A DNA stretch of 64,000 nucleotides from Roseomonas xinghualingensis. GTDB lineage: Bacteria; Pseudomonadota; Alphaproteobacteria; Acetobacterales; Acetobacteraceae. The position numbers and the translations under genes were made by a program. The stretch is from assembly GCF_025791835.1 (NCBI RefSeq), contig NZ_JAOXLP010000017.1, positions 34,563 through 98,562 on the forward strand. Reading direction: 5' to 3'. Shown piece after piece: positions 56,454 through 63,898 of this stretch (its first letter is position 1; the number at the start of each line of letters is the position of its first letter). The notes below the pieces were generated by a model, which worked only from the letters and a program-made list of their open reading frames with translations, was not told where the DNA came from and searched no databases.

Positions 56454-56469
56454 TCCGGAGGCCTGTCCG

Positions 56470-58257
56470 TCACCGCGCCATCGGGCGCGGTGCGGGATTG
56501 TCCCTGCTCGGGAATCGCACGGTCCAGCGCGTGCCGGTTCCGGCTTCGCCATTCGGCTCCATCCGCCCGCCGAGAAGCTGGCCGCCGAGCTGCTTGGCAA
56601 AGCCTTCCATCAACTGAAGCCCCAGCCCACGGGGACGTGCATTGCGGTCAGGCAGGCCGATGCCGTCGTCCTGCACCACCAGCGTCAACTCGCCCGCACT
56701 CCCGGTGAGGCTGAGCCAGATCGTGCCGCGTGCCTCATCCGGGAAGGCATGCTCCAGCGCATTGCCGACCGCCTCCGTCACAAGCAGGGAGAGCGAGACG
56801 GCCTGATCGGTGGAAATGGTGATGTCCGCGACGTCCAGCTTCAGGGCCAGCCGCTCACCCGGCGCTTCGTTGTGGGAGGAGAATTGCTGGTTCGTCAGCT
56901 CCGTCAGGAAAGGCCTCAGCGAGACCCTCTCGAAGGAGTGCTGCACATAAAGGTGGCGGTGCAGCGTCGCGAGAGCACGGACCCGGTTGCGGGCGGAGAG
57001 GAATTCCTCGGCGGCAGCGGGGTCGCCGATGCGGCTGGCCTGGAGGTTGAGCAGGGAGGAGACGATCTGCAGGTTGTTCTTCACGCGGTGATGGATCTCG
57101 CCCATCAGCGCGTCCCGCTGCTCGAGCGCCGCGCGCAGATCGGCCTCGCGCCCCGCCAGGGCCGCCGCGGCCTCGCTGAAGGCGTATTCAAGCGCACGCA
57201 CCTCCCGCGGTTCCGTGCCTGAAGGACTGATGCGGAAGGCATTCCCGGGCCGCCAGCTGCGCACCCGTACCGAAAGCAGGCGCAAAGGCCGCACCATCGA
57301 CAGATCCGCCCCCACCACGATGGCGGCGAGGCAGGCGATGAGGAAGGTCGCCAGTTCCGTGATGCGCTGGATCAGAACGGCGCTGGCGGCCGCCTTCGCG
57401 GGTGAAAGCGGATGGCCGACCACCAGCAGGAGCCCCGGATTCAACCGGGCGCTGGCGTAAACCACATCGCCGCCACGTCCCGCGAAGGTCACGGCCTCGG
57501 CCGATTGCTCAAGGCGGGGAAGAAGAGCGGCGGGCAGTTCGGGCAGCCCGGCGCGGCCCGGCGCCAGAATTCGGCCGTCCCGGTCCACCAGCCAGACCGC
57601 GCTGCCTTCACTGTGCCGGCTTCCCGGCAGGGGCGCGTATTCACGCGGCACCAGAAAACCGATCAGGGCCCAGGCCGAGCCTGGACCCGGCACGGCAATC
57701 GGCAGCACCGGCGAATGCCCGGGTCCGCCCGGCAGGAAAGCGCCATAGGCAGGTACCCCGCCACTCAGGGCCTCACGCAGCAGCGGCTCCGGATCGAAGC
57801 CTTCGGGAAGGCCACCACAAAGGGGTGGCTGGCCTGGGGCGACGATGGCGAGTTCGGTGATATCGCCCGGATGGAGGTCGAGCACGCGGCGAAGGAGGGA
57901 GCCACAGCCGGCCCTCCCGCCCTCCCCCAGTGGATTCTGCCGGACGACTGCGGAGAGAAGCGTTTCCGATGCCCCAAGCGCCGCTCCATAGCGTACCGCC
58001 ATGAGCGAGCGGAAGGCTTCGACACCCCGCCGCCCTTCATCCAGCGAAGCGCGGTAGTCCTGCAGGGCATTGGCAACCGCGATTGCGGCCACCGGAATCC
58101 CGGCCACCATCAACAGCACGATCATCCGCCCCCGGATTCCGCCAAGAGCGGAAGCCAGCCTGACTTTTAGGCGCCTCATCCAATTGGAGGAGGCGCGCAC
58201 AGGTGGGGGGATCTCGCCATGCATGACAGCGCCGGACATCCCGGAATCGTCCGGCAC
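56470..58257 (-). CDS. Membrane sensor histidine kinase (HisKA_2), probable GSR kinase
   Basis: 595-aa. TM1 (about 45-65, MIVLLMVAGIPVAAIAVANA) and TM2 (about 300-320) flank a large extracytoplasmic sensor. Then come a HAMP-like linker, HisKA_2 with the phosphorylated His in GEIHHRVKNNLQIVSSLLN, and a HATPase domain (LVTEAVGNALEHAF, DDGIGLP, RGLGLQLM). HisKA_2/HWE kinases of this type phosphorylate PhyR in alphaproteobacteria. The gene starts six bases after nepR, so it appears co-transcribed with ecfG and nepR. GTG 58257 is the longest start; ATG 58239 is an alternative. Confidence 0.88.
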   Translation of the reverse strand: MPDDSGMSGAVMHGEIPPPVRASSNWMRRLKVRLASALGGIRGRMIVLLMVAGIPVAAIAVANALQDYRASLDEGRRGVEAFRSLMAVRYGAALGASETLLSAVVRQNPLGEGGRAGCGSLLRRVLDLHPGDITELAIVAPGQPPLCGGLPEGFDPEPLLREALSGGVPAYGAFLPGGPGHSPVLPIAVPGPGSAWALIGFLVPREYAPLPGSRHSEGSAVWLVDRDGRILAPGRAGLPELPAALLPRLEQSAEAVTFAGRGGDVVYASARLNPGLLLVVGHPLSPAKAAASAVLIQRITELATFLIACLAAIVVGADLSMVRPLRLLSVRVRSWRPGNAFRISPSGTEPREVRALEYAFSEAAAALAGREADLRAALEQRDALMGEIHHRVKNNLQIVSSLLNLQASRIGDPAAAEEFLSARNRVRALATLHRHLYVQHSFERVSLRPFLTELTNQQFSSHNEAPGERLALKLDVADITISTDQAVSLSLLVTEAVGNALEHAFPDEARGTIWLSLTGSAGELTLVVQDDGIGLPDRNARPRGLGLQLMEGFAKQLGGQLLGGRMEPNGEAGTGTRWTVRFPSRDNPAPRPMAR

Positions 58258-58263
58258 CTGCCG

Positions 58264-58470
58264 TCAGCCCTGCTCGCGGTCCTGCTCGATCAGGCGCAGA
58301 AGCTCCTCGGGGATCGGCTCGCGCATAACATCATCGAACATCTGGTGCAGACCACGCTGGAGCCAGAGGTCAAAGGCGGCTTCGGGCGCGGCTGCGCCGC
58401 GCCCGTTCACCGTACCTTGCACCGACTTCGTCACTGGCGGCGCTTTCTTCCTTGACTGACTCTCGTCCAT
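58264..58470 (-). CDS. nepR: Anti-sigma factor NepR
   Basis: 68-aa. It carries the NepR core LWLQRGLHQMFDDVMREPIP followed by EELLRLIEQ, two helices that bind EcfG or, when PhyR is phosphorylated, the PhyR sigma-like domain. ATG lies two bases after the EcfG stop. The usual order is nepR before ecfG, whereas here NepR follows it. Confidence 0.92.
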   Translation of the reverse strand: MDESQSRKKAPPVTKSVQGTVNGRGAAAPEAAFDLWLQRGLHQMFDDVMREPIPEELLRLIEQDREQG

Positions 58471-58472
58471 CC

Positions 58473-59093
58473 TCAGACAGGGGTCGCATGCCCCATCCCA
58501 GTTTCAGGCGTTGCAGTATGACGACGCGTGGCACGAGGGGAAGAGGCCTTGCGGGCGATTGCGGGAGTTTCCACCCCGCGCTCCTCGCCGGTCAGCCAGC
58601 GCTGCAGCGTCTGGCGGGCGCGAAAGACGCGGCACTTGGCGGTTCCCACGGCGCAATCCATGGCCGCCGCGACTTCCTCGTAGGACATGCCCTGCACCGT
58701 CACCATCACCAGGGCGGTGCGCTGCTCGGCCGGCAGGCGGGCGAGATGGCCACGCAGTTCGCGCATCACCAGGCTGTCCTCCTGGGCGCCCGGGCGGGCA
58801 AAGGCGCTGCTCGGCACATCGTCGATATCCGTCGTCTCGCGCTTGCGGCGGACGTCGGAGATGAAGCGGTTGCGAAGGATGCGGAACATCCAGGCGCCGA
58901 AATTGGTCCCCGGGGTGAAGCTGTCCTTGGCGGCGAGCGCCGAGGTGACGGCAGCCTGCACCAGATCATCCGCATCGGCGCGGTTACGGGTCAGAGCCAG
59001 GGCCTGGACACGAAGCCGGGGAAGGGTGGTCACGAGCAGCTTGTGGAAGTCCGCGGCAGTGTGGGTCGGACGGGCGGCGATGGTCTGGCTCAT
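58473..59093 (-). CDS. ecfG: General stress ECF sigma factor EcfG
   Basis: 206-aa ECF15-type sigma factor. Region 2 includes LTRNRADADDLVQAAVTSAL and FGAWMFRILRNRFISDVRR, and region 4 includes LPAEQRTALVMVTVQGMSYE with VGTAKCRVFRARQTL. A C-terminal tail of about 30 basic residues follows. Directly followed by NepR, its expected anti-sigma factor, and near PhyR. A weak promoter of its own kind (GTAAC-N17-CATT) lies upstream, hinting at autoregulation. Confidence 0.92.
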   Translation of the reverse strand: MSQTIAARPTHTAADFHKLLVTTLPRLRVQALALTRNRADADDLVQAAVTSALAAKDSFTPGTNFGAWMFRILRNRFISDVRRKRETTDIDDVPSSAFARPGAQEDSLVMRELRGHLARLPAEQRTALVMVTVQGMSYEEVAAAMDCAVGTAKCRVFRARQTLQRWLTGEERGVETPAIARKASSPRATRRHTATPETGMGHATPV

Positions 59094-59128
59094 TGGGTAA
59101 CTCCCCTCTGCTCGATCTTCACCGGACC

Positions 59129-59154
59129 AATGCGCCTCCCCCGCATTCAGTTAC
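59129..59154 (-). promoter_or_regulatory. Weak EcfG-like promoter upstream of ecfG
   Basis: On the reverse strand, GTAAC (59154-59150), 17 bases, CATT (59132-59129), 36 bp before the ecfG start. It matches the GGAAC/CGTT consensus at 7 of 9 positions with the same spacer as the better candidates in this window. Confidence 0.35.
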
Positions 59155-59169
59155 CGCCCAACGGATCAC

Positions 59170-59190
59170 GAAAACGGCATGCGCGTTTTC
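59170..59190 (-). terminator. Short hairpin overlapping the stop of the second sigma gene
   Basis: A 7-bp stem (GAAAACG / CGTTTTC) with a 7-base loop; its first arm on the reverse strand overlaps the stop codon of the sigma gene at 59189. A TTTT run forms part of the 3' arm. It may attenuate read-through into ecfG. Confidence 0.4.
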
Positions 59191-59668
59191 ACTTGGATCC
59201 GGCCGGCTCGGATACTTCCTCCCTGATGCCCGCATCGTAGCGGGCAGCCAGTGCCCGGCGGGCACGGGAAACGCGGGCCTTGAGCGTGCCCACCTGTACC
59301 CCGGCCACGCGCGCAGCATCCTCGCTTGAGAAGCCAAGGGCACCGACCAGCACCAGTGCTTCCTGCTGGTCACGCGGCAGGCCGCTCATGGCGCGGGCCA
59401 AGCCTATCATCTCCATCCGGTACTCCTGGCCGGCGGGTATTCCCTCCTCCACGTTGACGTGATCGAGCGCGCGCTGATGGGCTGCCGCCCGGCGCCGGTT
59501 CTCGAACCAGGCATTGCGAAGAATGGAAAAGGTCCAGGCCTTGAGGCTGGTACCGGGCTGCCACTGCCCCTCATTGCGCAGCGCACGCAACAATGTGTCT
59601 TGCACCAGATCGTCCGCTACGGCCGGATCGCGGGACAGGAAGCGGGCGAAAGCCCGCAGATCGGGCAA
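59189..59668 (-). CDS. Second ECF sigma factor (EcfG-like), start codon unclear
   Basis: 159-aa from TTG 59668. Region 2 reads FLSRDPAVADDLVQDTLLRA and KAWTFSILRNAWFENRRR, and region 4 reads LPRDQQEALVLVGALGFSSE with VGTLKARVSRARRAL, close to EcfG paralogues. The conserved N-terminal segment DFRPALTRLL continues in frame upstream of the TTG, up to a stop at 59711-59713, yet contains no ATG, GTG or TTG. Translation may therefore begin at a rare codon such as ATC 59704, or the native start has been lost by a frameshift or sequence error. It is divergent from phyR with about 115-160 bp between them. Confidence 0.8.
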   Translation of the reverse strand: MPDLRAFARFLSRDPAVADDLVQDTLLRALRNEGQWQPGTSLKAWTFSILRNAWFENRRRAAAHQRALDHVNVEEGIPAGQEYRMEMIGLARAMSGLPRDQQEALVLVGALGFSSEDAARVAGVQVGTLKARVSRARRALAARYDAGIREEVSEPAGSK

Positions 59669-59828
59669 GAGGCGCGTCAGCGCAGGGCGGAAATCCTGGT
59701 CGATCGTCTTTCACCCGGTTTGAGATGACCGCGTGCCGCACTCGATTCGGCACGTGGTGGCCCCATGTGAAGGCCCGTCAGGCCCTGCCATGTTGGCGGC
59801 CCCGCCGGGTGTTGGAGGACTATCACGG

Positions 59829-60545
59829 ATGAGTGCTGTCACGCAGGGGGAGTTGCTTCGCACCCTGCCCTTCGCGCGGCGCTATGCCCGCGCGCTGACC
59901 GGCAGCCAGCAGCGCGGCGACGCGCTGGTGGCGCAGGCCTTGCGCGCCGGCCTGCCACCCGATGCTCCAGGCCCGATCGCGCTCTTCGCCGGCGTCAGCC
60001 GCCTCGTGCCCGACAGCCCTGGCGAACACATCACCGCGAAGCAACGGCAGTTGCTCCTGCTCACGGCGCTGGAGGACCTCTCCGTCACCGATGCCGCGCT
60101 GGCGGTCGGCCTGCCGGTGCGGGAGGCGCACCAGATGCTGGACAGCGCGCGCAATGCGCTGCTCGCCGTGGCGGCAACCGACATCATGGTGATCGAGGAT
60201 GAGCCGATCATCGCCATGGACATTCGGCAGCTGGTGGAGAACTGCGGCCATAACGTGGTGGGCATCGCCAGTGGCGAGGCAGAAGCCGTGGCCATGGCCC
60301 GTGAACTGAAGCCCGGCCTGATCCTGGCGGATGTGAACCTTGGCCCCGGAGGCGACGGCATTTCCGCCGTGCAGCGCATCCTGAAGGAGCAGGACATGCC
60401 GGTGATCTTCGTCACCGCCTATCCCGAGCGCCTGTTGACGGCTGAGCATCTGGAACCCGCCTTCATCATCAGCAAACCCTTCGAGCCGGTGGCACTGGCC
60501 ATCGCGACCTATCAGGCTGTGTCCGGCGGCCTCACGCTGGACTGA
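59829..60545 (+). CDS. phyR: General stress response regulator PhyR
   Basis: 238-aa anti-anti-sigma regulator. Residues 1-115 are a sigma-like domain mimicking EcfG regions 2 and 4. Residues about 118-235 are a receiver with VIEDEP, phosphoacceptor Asp168 in LILADVNLG, and the family-typical FVTAYPERLL and IISKPFEP. Phosphorylation exposes the sigma-like part to capture NepR and free EcfG. ATG 59829 is the conserved start, with GGAGG about 12 bases upstream. An imperfect hairpin (CGTGCCG / CGGCACG, 59732-59754) lies in the upstream region. Confidence 0.95.
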   Translation: MSAVTQGELLRTLPFARRYARALTGSQQRGDALVAQALRAGLPPDAPGPIALFAGVSRLVPDSPGEHITAKQRQLLLLTALEDLSVTDAALAVGLPVREAHQMLDSARNALLAVAATDIMVIEDEPIIAMDIRQLVENCGHNVVGIASGEAEAVAMARELKPGLILADVNLGPGGDGISAVQRILKEQDMPVIFVTAYPERLLTAEHLEPAFIISKPFEPVALAIATYQAVSGGLTLD

Positions 60546-60563
60546 TCTGCGCCATGCCTTCTG

Positions 60564-60588
60564 GCCTGCCCGGCGTGGCCGGGCGGGC
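60564..60588 (+). terminator. Hairpin after phyR
   Basis: An 11-bp stem with one G-U pair (GCCTGCCCGGC / GCCGGGCGGGC) and a 3-base loop, 18 bp past the phyR stop. No U-tract follows. Its last bases overlap the promoter candidate of the next gene. Confidence 0.55.
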
Positions 60589-60612
60589 AACTGGCTGCAC
60601 CTGCCGCCCGTT
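60587..60612 (+). promoter_or_regulatory. EcfG-type promoter candidate for the CsbD gene
   Basis: GCAAC (60587-60591), 17 bases, CGTT (60609-60612), about 45 bp before the CsbD start. It is identical in both boxes and in spacer length to the candidate before the DUF1328 gene at 60938. Confidence 0.6.
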
Positions 60613-60657
60613 CCGCATCCTGGAGCCCGCATCGCGGCGGGTGAGATGGAGGCACGG

Positions 60658-60909
60658 ATGGATTGGGATCGGCTTGCTGGCGATTGGAGCCAGATGGGCA
60701 GCAAGGTCCGCAAATACTGGGGAAAGCTGACCGAGGAGGACATCAGCCAGGCCGGCGGCCGCCGCGACCTTTTGCTGGAGCGAATTCGTGAACGCTACGG
60801 GCTGGGTCCTGACGAGGCCGAGAAGCAGTTGGCGGAATGGGCCTCGTCACAGGATACGCAGAATTCCGGCCAGGCCGTGCAGGAACCCGGCTCGGATCGC
60901 ATGGTGTAG
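60658..60909 (+). CDS. CsbD-family stress protein
   Basis: 83-aa hydrophilic protein. DWDRLAGDWSQMGSKVRKYW followed by GKLTEEDI is the CsbD signature, and CsbD proteins are induced by general stress in many bacteria. An in-frame ATG at 60646 exists, but the GGAGG between the two ATGs is well placed as the ribosome-binding site for 60658, so I chose the shorter form. Preceded by an EcfG-like promoter and directly downstream of phyR. Confidence 0.88.
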   Translation: MDWDRLAGDWSQMGSKVRKYWGKLTEEDISQAGGRRDLLLERIRERYGLGPDEAEKQLAEWASSQDTQNSGQAVQEPGSDRMV

Positions 60910-60937
60910 CGTGGGTGCAACGCCCCGTGGCCAGGCG

Positions 60938-60963
60938 GCAACCAGCTCCGGGGATATGACGTT
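60938..60963 (+). promoter_or_regulatory. EcfG-type promoter candidate for the DUF1328 gene
   Basis: GCAAC (60938-60942), 17 bases, CGTT (60960-60963), 33 bp before the DUF1328 start. Same boxes and spacer as the element at 60587. Confidence 0.6.
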
Positions 60964-60995
60964 CAGGAACGGCATCGGGCTTGAAGGAACCGTAC

Positions 60996-61157
60996 ATGCT
61001 CTACTGGACCGTCATCTTCCTCATCATCGCCCTTGTGGCGGGCGTGCTTGGCTTCGGCGGCGTCTCCTCCGCGGCCAGTGGGATTGCCAAGATCCTGTTC
61101 GTGATCTTCCTCGTGCTCTTCCTGATCTCCCTGGTCGCGGGCCGGGGCTGGATCTGA
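60996..61157 (+). CDS. DUF1328 / UPF0391 small membrane protein
   Basis: 53-aa, starting [20 protein letters not shown]. It has two short hydrophobic helices with the conserved [17 protein letters not shown] centre and ends RGWI. The family is widespread in proteobacteria and often stress-induced; its function is unknown. A GAAGGAAC ribosome-binding region lies before ATG. The next gene begins seven bases after its stop. Confidence 0.88.
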   Translation: MLYWTVIFLIIALVAGVLGFGGVSSAASGIAKILFVIFLVLFLISLVAGRGWI

Positions 61158-61164
61158 GGAATCC

Positions 61165-61833
61165 ATGCAACGCCGCATGGCGCTTGCAACCGGCCTCGTG
61201 ACACTTGTCGCGGGGCCGGTTCCATCTTGGGGGCAGGAGAGCCGGGGCACCACGAACCGGCTCTGGTTCGATCCGACTCAACTCCCCTCCTTCAACGGGG
61301 TGGTGGAACGCTACCTGCTGACGCCTGAGGGAAAGACGGATCGGCTGCTGTTCCGTGAGGGACCGCAGGTGATCTTCCCTGAGCATGTGGCCGAGGAGAT
61401 CATGAGGGAGGTCGAGCCGGGGCGCCCGATCATCGTCTATGGTATCCGCGCACGACGCGTGCCGGTGATCACGCTGCTGGCCTGGGCGAAGGACAACAAC
61501 ACGCAGCCACGCTTCGTCGATCGCCCGAGCTGGTCCTTCCCGGAGTTCCATGCGGCGGACGAGCGGCTGAATGTATCCGGTACCATCCGCGTTCCACTCT
61601 ACACCCCGCAGGGAGAAGTGATCGGCGCCATCCTGGAAGATGGCACCGTGATCCGCCTTCCGATTGGCGTGGCTGCGGCACTTGGCGACGGGCTGAGCAG
61701 CGGCCGCTCCATCGCGGCCTCCGGGCGGGGCGCCTCTGTGGAAGGGCGCGGAAAGGCGCTGGACGCCGACCTCATCGGCGAGAATCCAGACAGACTGGAG
61801 CCGTTGCCGGCGCCGGCGGAACGTCCGCAGTGA
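61165..61833 (+). CDS. Exported protein of unknown function
   Basis: 222-aa. The signal peptide (about residues 1-23, ending PSWGQ) is followed by a mostly beta region with two related-looking segments: SFNGVVERYLLTPEGKTDRL and, later, VSGTIRVPLYTPQGEVIGAI. Each is followed by GPQVIFPEH or DGTVIRLPI. This internal similarity suggests two copies of an OB-like fold. The C-terminus is low-complexity. No family name is recognised. Probably co-transcribed with the DUF1328 gene, hence possibly EcfG-controlled. Confidence 0.7.
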   Translation: MQRRMALATGLVTLVAGPVPSWGQESRGTTNRLWFDPTQLPSFNGVVERYLLTPEGKTDRLLFREGPQVIFPEHVAEEIMREVEPGRPIIVYGIRARRVPVITLLAWAKDNNTQPRFVDRPSWSFPEFHAADERLNVSGTIRVPLYTPQGEVIGAILEDGTVIRLPIGVAAALGDGLSSGRSIAASGRGASVEGRGKALDADLIGENPDRLEPLPAPAERPQ

Positions 61834-61866
61834 TGCGGCTCACGCCCCAGATAAGCGAGACACCGC

Positions 61867-63699
61867 GTGAGTGAGGCACCTGGGAATGTCCAGATCCAGA
61901 CGGGAGCGGTCAGGGCCTTCCTCCGTCTTGCTGGCGGATTCTTTGTTCGCGAGCGTCGGGCGAAATGGCTGGGCCTCGGCCTGCTGGCATTAACGCTGTT
62001 ACAGGTCTTGATCCAGATCCGGTTCAACCTGTGGAACCGCGACTTCTTCAACGCATTGGAGAACCGCGACCGCAACGCCTTCCTTTGGCAGATGGTGCTG
62101 TTCCTGGGGCTGGCGGGCTCGTCCATGGTGACGGCCGTGTACCAGCTCTATGTGAAGCAACTGGTGCAGCTGCGGTGGCGCGAATGGCTGACGCAGCGGC
62201 TGCTGAACCTCTGGATGAATGATGCGCGCCACTATCAGTTGGAGCGCGCGGGGGAAGCTGAAAATCCCGATCAGCGCATTGCCGAAGATGCACGCCTGGC
62301 CGTGGATCTGGCCGTAGATTTCGCCACGGGCATCTTCAATTCGATTGTGATGCTCACTGCCTTCGTGGGCATCCTCTGGACGATCTCCGGCGCGCTGAAT
62401 CTGAGCATCGCGGGCCATGCGATCACCATACCCGGCTACATGGTCTGGGCAGCGCTGCTTTATGCGGCGATCGGATCGGGCCTCACTTATCTCGTCGGCA
62501 AGCCCATGGTGGCACTGAACTTCTGGCGTACGGCAAAGGAAGCGGATTTCCGCTTCGGCCTGGTGCGGGCACGTGAGAGCAGCGAGGGCATTGCGTTGAT
62601 CGGCGGTGAAACCGATGAGCGACGCGGGCTGCAACTTCTCTTTGGCAATGTCGCGAATGCCGTACGCGACCTGATGAAGAGCCAGCGCAGGCTCATGTGG
62701 CTGACCAGTGCCTACGGGATGCTGACCTCTGTCTTCCCCACGGTGGTGGCGGCACCTTCCTACTTCTCGGGCGCGATCACGCTCGGCGGGCTGATGCAAA
62801 TCGGTTCTGCCTTCGGGCAGGTACAGGCTTCGCTGAACTGGTTCGTGGACAACTTCCCGCGGCTGGCAGAATGGCGCGCCAGCGTGGAGCGACTACTGAG
62901 CTTCCGGGAATCACTGCGCGTGATCAACTCCATGGTGGAGGAACCGGATCAGCCGACGATCACACGCATCGAGCAGGCGCCTGGTGGAGAGGAGAAGGTG
63001 GCCTTCCGCGACGTTCAGGTCGCTTTCTCGGATGGTTCCGTTGTGATCGCTGAAGCGACTGCGGAGGTCCGGGCGGGTGAGCGCGTACTGGTGAAGGGTG
63101 AATCCGGCACCGGCAAGAGCACCCTGTTCCGTGCTTTCGCCGGCATCTGGCCCTGGGGCAGTGGCGAGATCCACATGCCTCCACGTGAGGCGACGATGTT
63201 CATGCCGCAGCGTCCCTATCTGCCGCTCGGCACGCTACGCGGCGCGCTCTCCTATCCTAACCCACCGGAGACGGTCTCGGGTGAGGCAGGAATATCAGCG
63301 CTGGAACGTGTGGGCCTTGTGCATCTGCATGAGAAGCTGGACGAGGACGCCCGATGGGATCAGGTGCTGTCACTGGGCGAGCAGCAGCGCCTCGCCTTCG
63401 CGCGGCTGCTGATCCAGAAGCCACGCTGGATCTTCATGGACGAGGCGACAGCCGCGCTTGATGAGGAGAATCAGGACGCGATGATGCGGCTGGTCTTGGA
63501 AGATCTGCCGAAGAGCGCCCTGATCTCAATCGGACACCGGCCCGGGCTGGATGCTTTCCACGAGAGAACGCTGCATCTTCACCGCGGCCCGGAGGGCGCG
63601 AAGCTCGCGAAGCGCCCCCCGAAACGGGTCATGGCTGGACGCAAAATTAAAATCCGCAACCCGTTCCGGCGTCGCGGTGGCGTGGTTCCGGCGGGTTGA
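61867..63699 (+). CDS. SbmA/BacA-type ABC transporter with fused ATPase (ABC_membrane_2)
   Basis: 610-aa inner-membrane half-transporter. The membrane domain (about 35-345) has the SbmA/BacA-like RFNLWNRDFFNALENRD and QLRWREWLTQRLLNLWM. The ATPase domain (about 375-585) has Walker A GESGTGKST, signature LSLGEQQRLAFARLL and Walker B WIFMDEATAALDEE. Relatives transport vitamin B12, antimicrobial peptides or very-long-chain acyl groups. The start is GTG at 61867. A basic C-terminal tail (KIKIRNPFRRRGG) follows. It ends about 85 bp from the tRNA-fMet gene on the opposite strand. Confidence 0.9.
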   Translation: MSEAPGNVQIQTGAVRAFLRLAGGFFVRERRAKWLGLGLLALTLLQVLIQIRFNLWNRDFFNALENRDRNAFLWQMVLFLGLAGSSMVTAVYQLYVKQLVQLRWREWLTQRLLNLWMNDARHYQLERAGEAENPDQRIAEDARLAVDLAVDFATGIFNSIVMLTAFVGILWTISGALNLSIAGHAITIPGYMVWAALLYAAIGSGLTYLVGKPMVALNFWRTAKEADFRFGLVRARESSEGIALIGGETDERRGLQLLFGNVANAVRDLMKSQRRLMWLTSAYGMLTSVFPTVVAAPSYFSGAITLGGLMQIGSAFGQVQASLNWFVDNFPRLAEWRASVERLLSFRESLRVINSMVEEPDQPTITRIEQAPGGEEKVAFRDVQVAFSDGSVVIAEATAEVRAGERVLVKGESGTGKSTLFRAFAGIWPWGSGEIHMPPREATMFMPQRPYLPLGTLRGALSYPNPPETVSGEAGISALERVGLVHLHEKLDEDARWDQVLSLGEQQRLAFARLLIQKPRWIFMDEATAALDEENQDAMMRLVLEDLPKSALISIGHRPGLDAFHERTLHLHRGPEGAKLAKRPPKRVMAGRKIKIRNPFRRRGGVVPAG

Positions 63700-63733
63700 A
63701 TTTTGGTTTGATGTGTGTGGCTGAACGCGGAAA

Positions 63734-63760
63734 GCCCCTCGGCTGTTGGGCCTGAGGGGC
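63734..63760. terminator. Bidirectional hairpin between ABC transporter and rrn operon end
   Basis: A 7-bp stem GCCCCTC / GAGGGGC extended by GGC / GCC with a one-base bulge. AAA precedes it, giving TTT on the reverse strand after the hairpin, so it can end the rRNA operon transcript. On the forward strand a T-rich stretch follows at some distance. Confidence 0.65.
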
Positions 63761-63784
63761 GTTCTGGTTGTGTGTTTTCTGATT

Positions 63785-63861
<77 letters not shown>

Positions 63862-63898
63862 TGGGTGAGATTGTTTGTCGCTATTTGTTCCGGCCTGG

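Noticed and set aside
59829..60545. Treating the phyR N-terminus as a third functional sigma factor
   Set aside because: The sigma-like domain is fused to a receiver with PhyR-specific motifs, and known PhyR proteins do not direct transcription.
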